This document shows positions 31,878 through 43,800 of a stretch of 47,831 nucleotides of DNA, in pieces. Source of the stretch: Mnemiopsis leidyi (Eukaryota > Ctenophora > Tentaculata > Lobata > Bolinopsidae). A model generated the notes under the pieces. That model did no database searches. It had not been told where the DNA came from and saw only the letters and a list, made by a program, of their open reading frames with translations. The stretch is from assembly GCA_000226015.1 (NCBI GenBank), contig JH155704.1, positions 158,427 to 206,257 on the forward strand, given 5' to 3'. The position numbers were made by a program, and so were the translations under genes. Each line of letters opens with the position of its first letter. Positions within the stretch are counted from its first letter, which is position 1.

Positions 31878-34800
31878 ATGGCACTGGAGGGAGCTCAACA
31901 ACTACTGGACTTCAGCCAGAAGCTGGATATAAATCTTCTAGACAATGTTATCAAGACGATGTACCACGGCACCGGGCCTCAGGTTTGTTTGTTCTTAGTA
32001 TGTTTGTTTGTTTTGTTCTGTTTGTTTGTTCGTTTCATATTTGTTTGTGGAATCGAAAGCATTAATCCAAAACACTCTGGGTCCTTGTTTATTCTTAGTC
32101 TAATGCCTTGCTTTGTTAAGCGCTTTGCTTTCAACCATTTTCTAAAGACAAACTAAACATATTTATTAAGTAATGTTTTTTATTTTGTTAAAAAACAAAC
32201 AATTTGCAGCAAAAAGCAGCTCAAGAGGTGTTAGTGAAGTTGCAGAATCATCCTGATGCTTGGCAGAGAGTAGATCTTATTCTCGAATTCTCGACAAATC
32301 AAGAGACTAAGGTAAATTTCAGTTTTTATCATTACGATTTGAATATACTGAGTTATCAAGTACAGTACTCGAGGCGTCCATCAATGGATATGGATAGGAA
32401 TGCATACGGAATTACGATCACCCTAATCATCCTAATTACGAACTTAGTAATGTACTGCAATGACGATAAATATCGGGTTTAAGATATCTGATACGATCCA
32501 TAAAATCTCGGTTACGAGATTTGAGACAAGCCATTTCCCGTGCGTAAATATATCTGCAGTGATGCAAACCCTTGCATGTATCCACTTAATTTTGAGTCAA
32601 CTATCGCTATCAATGTCATGGCGTCTACAGTTATTCTCATTCCCGGGTCTAAGAAGAACCAGTTCAGCCATGGGTGCAAATAAGTCAAAATTTACCTAAT
32701 TTAAGGTACCGAAGATATTTTTTTAATTTATATATTTTGTCCACGAATTCACAAAAAATTGAAACTAACGTGCTTTCAGCAAAGTGGGGATTTTTGCATA
32801 CAGTTCCTCTGCACATATCTATATTTTAACGTAAACTTGGCTTTAAATGTGTAAGCTAGCTTGTACGAAGGAGATGGTTTCATGTAGCGCAGGAAAATGT
32901 CTACTAGGCGACAATTTTTGAGGATTTTGACACAGGCCTAGACCTATAAGCGATTTGGTAATAAAGACCAATTTCATAGGCAGCCTTTCAATGAATACAA
33001 AACTGGGATTCAAGGGCATGATTGAAAGTCTTATGACCCAGTAAATGCCCGCCGCAGGCGAAAACATTCAAAGATTTTTGCAAATAGAATGGCCTGCAAG
33101 CGATTTGGTAATAAGGCAACTATCAAGGACAGTTTTAAAATTGATGTAAGTTAAATAGGAGTAAGTGATTCTAACTGCCTTGACCTACAATAGATGGTCG
33201 CTTTTTAGTACCACATCGATAAATACAGTTATATGCAAAGAGGAACATAATTTCAAAATGATTGCTGAAAACTTGGCAGTTTGTCGATTATCAATTTATG
33301 GCTAGCTGTATTGAACTAATATTTCCAATCAAATTGTTGCATTGCAAACAATTTTGTGAATGTGACATTATCACCTAATCACTGATTTAAACAGACCAAG
33401 TCAAAATTAATATATATAGATGAATATCATGTACATGTTAATATCCACACATAGAAAATTCTAGCATCAAAAAGTTAATCAAGCCTCGATTTCTATTTTA
33501 ATCTTTAATTCTAGATTAATTATTTGGGGAAAAGAATTTGAAAATTAAGCCTGACGAAGACCTGAATTCAATTATTTCCTGTTGAGGTTGAAGAGAAATT
33601 TTTGGTTTAGATTAAATATTATGTGAGAAGCTAAATCGACAAAATATCCTGATTCTTAATTTAGCTTGACCTCAAAATTCTAAATTGAGATTTCGAATTT
33701 TTAAAATTTTCGAGCTTTGTCCGTCTTAAAATTTAATTTAGACCATAAATTTAAGGTACCGTCGGTACAATTAGAGGCACTTTTCTGTAGGGGTGAGTTC
33801 AGCGCTCTTCTCGACGGCTACCATAGCTTTTCTGCAAGGACGTAAGGCAGGACGGGGATAGCCTTTATTGATGCACCTTCTTCACTGCTGGATGCAGATC
33901 ACGGATCAACCTCAATGAGTTTAACGCTGTCGTCTCTCTTACCCCTGATCACTACCACGAAAACGAAATAGATAAGGTTCACGTACTAAAGCAGAATTTG
34001 GAAAGCCGCTACCTTCGCCGAAATTACCTTGTCGCCGAAGCTTCAGGGCGACTTAACGAAGAAACCCGGCAGAAACTCAACTGTGATTTGAACGTCTTGT
34101 ACGGGATTACCAGTTCTATCAGATCTAGCACTGTCTTAAAAACCTTCTTTTTCTGGTGCCTATGTAGAACCTTAGTAGAACCTTATCTTCTGGATAACCT
34201 CTGCTACTTTTGATTCTGGCTTGAGTAAAGAACTACGACGATCTCGGATTTTTGGAACTCACCAAAAACTAATCTTCATCAGGTTAAGCCGAGGCTCTCA
34301 ATAAGGTCATCAACATTCTTTACCCCACAGTTCTGTAGTTGCAGCATCTACTGATCAATCCAGGATTGGATTCGTGTTGTCGGATTTTGGGGTGGGGTGG
34401 GTAGGTAAATTTCGTGGTGTCCGGTGTAACGAAGGCCTGTATGTGTTAAACTCCGCAAGACGACAGTATTTAGTACCCACGTGAACGCAGCTTTTAGGGC
34501 TCCCACCTACGGAAAGTTAATTGCTTGAAAAGTTTCTTGGTCTAGCACGTGCAATTGCACCTGGCTGCTTGGACCGCATTTGCTGCTCAAATGATCAACA
34601 GAACACAGATCTTTATAAAGCGGTAGAATTGAAGAGATGGAAATCTACCGTCCGCAAGAGACCAAACTAAGCGGGTGCAATTCTTGTTTTGTTATGTCGG
34701 TGGTTTGTCTGGAATCCGAATCAAGCTGGAAGAGGTTGAAAATTTCAATTGTTTTTATCAGGGTTGGAATACTGTTCAACAGTCGCGGTCAAATGACTGC

Positions 34801-37800
34801 AAATGAGTTGTTTATTTCCCGAGCTAATTTCTCCCTCGAATTCTAGCGAGTCTTTGATATGTGATTTACCCCCTTAGGAATATGTGTTCGCAATTCTGTT
34901 GAACGGTTCGTGATTCCGTTCGCGTATTTCTACGGCTGGGTTTATAAATTCCGATCGGTTCGTTATTCCGTGGCCGTAATCCTGTTCGTATACCGGGAAA
35001 TCTAACAAGCAGCAAGAGAAGGGAACAAGAAGAAATGAACTGTTGGAGGACTGTTTGGAAAATTAAGAATAAGAAGAAGGTTCAAAGGGTAGGATTCAAG
35101 AAATGAAAGAAAGGATCGGAAATAACCAAGAAGGGGGAGAAAGGGAATGTAAATGGGGGAATAAAATCTGAGTAAGAGGACAGAAAAGCGGTTGAGAGAA
35201 GAGGGATATCTTGTGTGGCACATGGCGACAATCATTCTGTCACGTCTTTTCTCGATGTGTACTGTCCTTCTTACATTCTTAAATTATACCTTAATTAAAC
35301 CTATATTTATTCTATTCTTTAGTTCTATGATGAATAGGACTAATAGAGTTGTCACGTACATCTTGTAGCAAGTGAACGCGAGATTACTGTAATATTTCAA
35401 TCATTTTATCAATGATCATGTTCACACTGAAGATTTATTAGTTAGAAGAGCAACAAACCTTTCCACTATATACTTTGTCATAAATGTACAATACTATAAA
35501 CGTTAAATTATGAGCTGCTATATAATCTGTCTACCTATTAAAGTGAAAAAGACTCATAATTTAATGTTTATAGTATTATACATTTATGACAAAGTATGTA
35601 GTGGAAAGGTTTGTTGATCTTCTAACTAATAAATCTTCAGTGTGAACATGATCATTGATGAAATGATTGAAATATTACGGGAATCTCGCGTTTCACTTGC
35701 TACAAGATGTACGTGACAACTCTATTAGTCTTATTCATCATAAAACTGACGAAGAAATCCCTATTTTACAAACCATTCTATTCTTTAACCTATATTTATT
35801 CTATTCTTTAACCTATATTTATTCGTTAAGTTGTCTAAAGCAGAAGCATCGTTAGGAGAATTGTAAATGTGAAGTATACTAGGTGATCAGATAAGTAAGC
35901 AGGCTGGCGTAAAACATTTTCAAACTGTTTTTACTAACAACACCATCTAACATCCTGTTTCTCAGCACTACGCTCTACAAATCCTATCCAGTGTTATCAA
36001 AACTAGGTGGAAAGTCTTACCTCGTGAACAATGTGACGGCGTGAAAACCTTCATTGTCGGTGTTATCATCAAGTTATCTTCCGACGCTGGAGCTAGTGAG
36101 GTAAAAATATTGTTATTTTTACTGTTTCTTGAGTTATGTAAGCAAGGAGCTAGTGAGGTAAATAATATTGTTACTGTTTCTTGAGATATGTAAGCAAGGA
36201 GCTAGTGAGGTATATAACATTGTTATTTTTAACTGTTTCTTGAGTTATGTAAGCAATGAGCTAGTGAGATATGTAATATTGTTATTTTTAACTGTTTCTT
36301 GAGTTATGTAAGCAATGAGCTAGTGAGGTATGTAATATTGTTATTTTAACTGTTTCTTGAGTTATGTAAGCAAGGAGCTAGTGAGATATGTAATATTGTT
36401 ATTTTTAACTGTCTCCTGAGTTATGTAAGCAAGGAGCTAGTGAGGTATGTTAATATTGTTATTTTTAACTGTTTCTTGAGTTATGTAAGCAAGGAGCTAG
36501 TGAGGTATGTAATACTGTTATTTTTAACTGTTTCTTGAGTTATGTAAGCAAGGATTATTCTCGCAACGCTGTCGCGGTTTGTCGAAATGGTATATATTAG
36601 GTGGATAGAAAACCGTTTAATGGAGAACCGTTTAGTGGATAACAGTATTTTTGAAAGGGATAAAAACTTTCGTGTTGCGTTACAGCTTGACGACCACTGG
36701 TCTCATCGGACAACCGATCATCATGGCCCCAAAACTTTAAGAAAACACCGTTTCTCATCCAACTCCTTATAATTTATTAGACGTATCACTATGCTTTCCA
36801 CTTCATTTGTCAATCCAAAAGTCGAAATGATTTACCCCCTGTTGAAGTTGCTCATATAAGAGATGTAGGTACCTTCATAAAAATACTTTGCAAGAAAATA
36901 TACGCTTGTGAACGCCTATTCATCGTATTGATTTTGTAATTTTCACTCGTGATCGCTCTCATAGTCTCTTATCGTTTCCTTGATATGGTCAGATATAGTC
37001 AGTTTTGAGATTTCATATATCCGGCGTAGTCAAAGAAATGGCTTGGGTTAACCACATACGGAGATTGGTTGCAATAATCACAGACGTATTAAAGTAGTAC
37101 CGGATTAAACAATTAAGTCGTTCTAAGTTATTTATGGTGGACGATTGAAGGCTTTCTTGAAAATTTCAAAGAAATCACAATGGATTGGTCAAAACACTAA
37201 AATTAGTTGTCAAGTTCGCTGAATATTATCGAGGCAGGCCAGGCTTGATCTAAGATTTCAAGTCAAATCACAAAAGGTGCTTGACTAAGTTTGCCTAAAG
37301 ATCATGAGCATTCAGCTGATGGCAATAGGATCAACGGTAACTGCAACTTTGGGTTGACCTGCCTCAATTGAAATTTGAGATTTAACCACACTGCTGTCAT
37401 GTTAAACAGGACAGGACTTTGGTGTAAACTGCAAGTAATCAGATCACTATAACCGCTCGTTTTTATCTTGGCGTCCTCGCCGTTTAGCCAACGCCGACAG
37501 TCAATCTTATTAAACGTTTGTTTCTTGCAGTTGGTTTTTTTCATTCCAGTAGCTAATTTTAACCTGTGTAGTATGTAATGATGTGATGATCGTTGTAAAT
37601 CCTTTAAGTTTACCGTTCTGCTTAGTGCTAAACTTACATTTAATCTGGTCAAAAAAGGAGCACGACGATTCTTTCCATTACGAAATGAACTACTGCGGTT
37701 GTCCTGAACAGCAGTTAATGAGATACCTCCAAATACTGCAGTTTACTTACTGACATGCTAGAAAATCAGCAATTCCTTGAATTAATGGACCAGATTCTCG

Positions 37801-40800
37801 ACCAAAAAGTCCTGCAGTAACAATTATACAGTTCACGTGAAAATAAGAATGGCTTCTCTGATGAAAATAGGAAGGAAAGTGCGACCCTTCCATCACAAAG
37901 CAAACATCTAACTTGAGCCTTACTGTGTAAATTAAGGTGCAACCTGGGAAATGCTTCATGTTTGTAAAGTTAATCTTTGCTGAGTAATAACATTATGATA
38001 ACGAGAACCTATAATTTGGCATTGACTTTATTCCAAACCACTTTATTCCAAACCAGAGACATACGCTGCACTTATTCGCTTGGGCTTCATTTTTCTACGT
38101 TTATAACTATTGTCCTACTTTTAGCCAGTTTCAATATTTCAAATTGACCTTTCTTAACACACAGTTTTTTCAGAAAGAAAAAGTGTTCCTGAACAAGCTA
38201 AATACTGTGTTGATTGAGGTAGGATTCTGACTTATAAAGATCTTTCTGAAAACAAAGCTTTATCCTTGTGCAAATTTTTCCTTCCTCGTTCGAGGAGGAC
38301 GTTGGAAAGTGTGCATACTACGTTTTTTGCGTGTTTACGTTACCATACGTCCATAAAATAATATTCTATGGCAATACTCCTTAGACTGTCGGCAATTATA
38401 GAAAGTCTTAATTACGCTTTTTATTGCACGGTGGAAAATCACTTTAATATCAAACTCTTAGTAAGTAAAATCGTTATCACGTAAGGCTAGTCTTAATAAA
38501 ATTCGTATCGAAGATGTCTAATTAAACCACCACAGACCGTCGGAAATGTACCCTCTTTTATGTCATCAATGCGAAAGGATATTTCTTATTTACATTTTGC
38601 ACTTTTACATAGGACTCCAATTAAATATCATACAGTGCGATTACAATTTTAATTCTACGATTTCCATGAAATCGTAATAAAATGTGGCGAAATGGGATAG
38701 TTTTCTGATCGCAACTTGTTACACTGTCCCATAACATGCTCGCAAAGTTGTATCGTCAAAATACAGGTAAACCCTGATTTCCCACTTTCTTAATTTGTCT
38801 CTGAAATCTGGATTCGCGCCCTGTTTGGACCAGCAGGCCAAAGTGGATCTGTCATAAATCCTTTGAGCCCTAAAACATGTCCTAGACGGCTGGCGCGGAC
38901 ACTATTTCAGGAGAAAAGCGGATAAGTTGTTATTCGTTATTTATGCGCGCCACATGTTTTACGCGCGCTCGGCGGGTTCATTTGACCAGGATTTGGCAAG
39001 TGCCTCAACAACTAACAATGAAAAATTGTGATTAAATCAAACCGTCATGTTTCCTATTATAGTCTCTAAAACAGTTTTCTTTGTTAATCAAATATTCGAA
39101 AAAAATGCTTTTTTTCTTGAACCATATTATCAAATCCTACTTATTTCAGATCGTAAAGCAGGAATGGCCCCGGAACTGGCCTACTTTTATATCCGACATT
39201 GTCGGATCTTCTAAAACAAATGAAAACCTTTGTCGAAACAACATGATTATCCTTAAACTACTCAGGTGTGTATGTGTGTAGTAATTAGACGTGATGTCAA
39301 TGTTTGTCTAAATCGCAGTGCTCAAAAAGTTTCGCAATTCCCCCACTAACTACAAACTTGATAAAAACAGTTAATGACCCTTTCCCTCGATGCAAATTAT
39401 AGAGCGCCAGGTAACTAGCATACTAAGCACTGTATCAATTATCACCACTACTGACTATTCGCTAATGTTTCACCAAATCAGGACCATATATCATGCTGTG
39501 CCATTTCAGTGAGGAGGTGTTCGACTTCTCCCAGGGCATAATGACCCAAGCCAAAGTGAAGCACTTGAAAGACACGATGTGTAATGAGTTCAGCGAAGTG
39601 TTCTCACTGTGCACATTGGTTCTAGACAATTCTACCAGTGTGCCCCTTGTCCAAGCTACTCTCAATACTCTTTTAGGTTAATGTTATCCTCTTTTCTGTG
39701 TTTGGAGTCACGTGCTGGAATATATCTTTCACTCCTTCCCAGAAATTCTGACGTCCATGAAGACATGAATTTTATTGTGTATAAGGATGAATCCATAGGC
39801 AAAAATATCATCAAACCTTAAATATCATTTGAGTATAGTACGTTTTGAGTATAGTACGTTGAAAAGTTAAGAATATCAATTTAAACTTTCGAAGAGTACT
39901 GTTGAATTCTCGTTGCTTGTTTCTTAGACTAAAATTTCAGGTTTTCTCAACTGGATACCACTGGGATACATTTTTGAGACGAAGCTGATTTCTCAACTCA
40001 CCTTCAAATTCCTCAGTGTTCCTGATTTCAGGAACATTACCCTGAAATGTCTCACAGAAATTGCAGGTAAGCTGCAATCAAAGCTCGTGGTCGATCTTTC
40101 TGGGCTAACTATTGGGAAGTGTAATAAAAATTTTGTCATTCGAGAAAAGCGTTCATAAGCTCAGGCATAGTATGATAGATGACTGTACATTCTTCACTAT
40201 ACATGACACACACATTTCCAATTACGTGGATGACCTTACACGCTAGCTGACCATCGCTGTTGAGTATAGGTGGGGCCATCATTAATGGATATACTTTTGT
40301 CAAGCATGTATTGCCCCCTTTACAAATCATCGTCTCTTATAGTCCACATTAGGTCACGATAAAGTTTATTTTCCTGCTGTTGGTTGATTTGCTGTCTTTG
40401 CATCGAATGGGTTTAGACTGGAGATGACCGATGTCACTTTTTGTCACATTGCTATGAGTGCAACCTTAACGGATTAGCCACTACGTCCGAGAGGTGAAAG
40501 GAAAATGCTTTCATTTGATTTGGATTTACTTAACAAAGTTTCGGATACCGCTCAGGTATCGACGCTCGAGCACACGAAGGACAGTTCTGTGAGTTGTTCA
40601 GCCTGACGATGAACCAGATAAAAACGATGTTGCCTCTAACGACTAACTTGCGAGAAGCGTACAAATCTGGTCGGGATGACGAACAGAACTTCATACAAAA
40701 CATGGCTCTGTTTATAGCTACAATTCTCAAGGAACACGGGTATGTCCTGTAAATGTGTTCAGCAACATATTTTCGTATTGGATAGATAGATCTACTTAGG

Positions 40801-43800
40801 CTAAATCTAAAGCCTTACATAATTCAATTAATTTTATTTATTGTCCGTTTCTTAACTGAAAACATTTTATGCCAATTCAATCAATCTTAACGTAACTTGA
40901 TCAGAACTCTTATTCCAGTCAGTACATCGAGAGCAAAGACGATCTACACACCTCCCTGTTAGAAGCACTTCACTACTTAGTACTAATCTCTGAGGTGGAG
41001 GAGAAGGAGATATTCAAGATATCTCTGGAGTATTGGAATTGTCTAGCCAGCGACCTCTATCGAGAGGTAAATGTTAATTTCTATATATAGGATCTATCCG
41101 TTTCTATATATAGAATCTATCCGTTTGTGAGTACCAATCCCGGGTTTAAGCCTTGTTTGAAAGCTAGATTGCCATGATGAAGAATGCAGATTTTATGCCC
41201 TGTGAGACTCACCATAAATAGTCTGTCTTGGGTGGTCATCCTCAGTTTTGTACAACTCGTGTATCTAGGGGACGTCGTACACCGGCCCGTTTCAATTTAT
41301 CAAAGTTGGGGGAAGCTACGTACGTAGCCCGGTTAGTATTCGTTAAAGTAAACGTTCTTTGTAGTACCAAGTGACTGCATAACTATTCTCTACTCTCATG
41401 GTTTGACCTTACGTTGTTTCTTTGAAAAAGCATGGGCTGAGTCAGTCTGATTCTTATGTCATAGAATCACAATTTTTAAAGGCATTTCTCGAAATATTTT
41501 TTGATGCAACACTGTTTTAAAAGACTAACATCAATAAGTGTTGTTTAACCGTTTCACGTGTCTTTTTTTGTAAAATTAGCGTAATTTCTCTTTCAGAGTC
41601 CGTACAGTTCCAATCCAATGAACTATCCTCTACTGTCCAACAACAACTCCATACCGCCACGCAGACAACTCTACCTAACACTTCTGAGCAAGGTAACATT
41701 GTTATTTTCTTGTTTCACATTCTCACTTTTTTGGCTAACATTTAATCCTGTATTTGATCAAATCTTATATAATATGTATGTTTAATGTGTGGCTAGGATC
41801 TGTGTAGACCTGTACATTATTGTTATAGTCCACATGGTTTTCTATAAAACAACAAGTTTCATAAATTCCGGTTTCCTAGTGCGAGTACATCCTTACATAC
41901 CTTGTTTAGGTGCGTGTAGTCCTCATCTCCCACATGGCTAAACCTGAAGAAGTTCTGGTTGTGGAGACCGACCAGGGGGAGGTGGTGAGGGAGTTCATGA
42001 AGGATACAGATGCTATCAGTCTGTACAAGACGATGAGGGAAACTCTTGTATATCTCACTCATCTTGGTTCGTTTAGATTTTAGTTGTATACTTATCCGTC
42101 TTATTTCTTTGTTTCCATTTTTTATTCCTTTACGTTGCACAGTCACTATAATTAGTATACGAGCAAAGACTAATGTGTTTGTAGACACGATTGTACGAGT
42201 TTACAGCCAATAATTCAAACTTCAAAGAGCTGGTTCACCATTGCTACCACTAACCGTTACCATAGCAACCATAGGTAACACTAAGCGTTATCTCCGCTAC
42301 CCTTCCCCAGATTACGCAGACACGGAACACATTATGACACAGAAGTTACACAACCAAGTAAACGGAACGGAGTGGAGCTGGAAGAACCTGAACACACTTT
42401 GTTGGGCTATCGGCTCTATCAGTGGTGCTATGCATGAGGAGGATGAGAAGAGGTAAATTATTAGTAGCATTAGATAGTACGCCTGTTTCTTTCCCTGATC
42501 TGTACGGTGCTTTCTATTCAGTACCCAAGCTCAGCAAGCTTCATATAATAAGGAATTCCTCAGATAACTTTAAGTTACCCTTGATGTGATACTTTTATAC
42601 TTGACAACCTTCATCCTGTTCAGGTTCCTGGTAACGGTGATAAAAGAACTTCTAGGGCTCTGTGAGATGAAGAGAGGGAAAGACAACAAAGCTATCATCG
42701 CCAGTAACATCATGTACATTGTTGGCCAATACCCCAGGTATGCCCAGCTAGAACTTCTACGTTTATCGACTTAATGAACCCGAAATTTTACCTGTGCTAC
42801 CGTAGTCCTAACTGAAATTTTGTCACTTTCCTTGGCTCTTCTTCGCGATCTGTATTCAATTGCCCTTAATTTTGATTCGATTACTCATTCACGACCTAAC
42901 ACTGATAATGGTTCTTTAAAACACTTAACTGAAGTAAACCTGTCTCCCCAGATTCCTGAGGCAGCACTGGAAGTTCCTGAAGACGGTTGTTAACAAACTG
43001 TTTGAGTTCATGCACGAGACCCACGACGGTGTGCAAGACATGGCTTGTGATACCTTCATTAAGATAGCTCAGAAGTGTAAACGTCACTTTGTTACTGTTC
43101 AGGTTGGTAATTTTATATAAATTCTTTTTTTGTACCTTTTTTTCTGTTAATTTTTCTGTTGTCTGATGGTTATTAACTAACTTTGACTATTTATGTACTT
43201 GGTTTTGTGTCTTTCGCTTAAAAGAATTTTTGATCAAATTTTTAAGCCCCCCCCTCCCCTCGGGGCAATTTTTCAATATTACATTTCAGAAAACATACCT
43301 AAGTAGTAAAAAATGGAATGATAAAATGTCAAGATCATAATTGTAGACAAAAGTAATACAGCTCAGGACAATCCAACCTTTATCAATACTCAGACAATAT
43401 GCTAAAATAGGGTCCCAGTTTTTACAGATCCTTTGAAATCTCGGTGCTCCTCTGAACGACAACCATGTTCATATTCCGATCACTCCCCGCGTTCCTCCTC
43501 CTACAACCCAACCACAGTTTGTCCCTGACAAACTCTCTAAAACTATTAATAGAACATGTGTAAATAACCACATTAGCCAGGTTGTTGAGCGGTATGACAT
43601 TCCAAGCGAACCTGTAAAACTCGATATACCACGTGCCCACCTCCCTCCCTTCCTCGTCTGTCTGTGCGGCTCCACTGCACTGTCCTATCAGATATACCGA
43701 GAGCGGGAAGTTGGAGATGCAGTAGACTATAGCTATGAGGATGACAGTGACTATGCCAAGTCTCTGTAGTCGGTCCTTGTGACGCCTGCTGATTCTCCTT

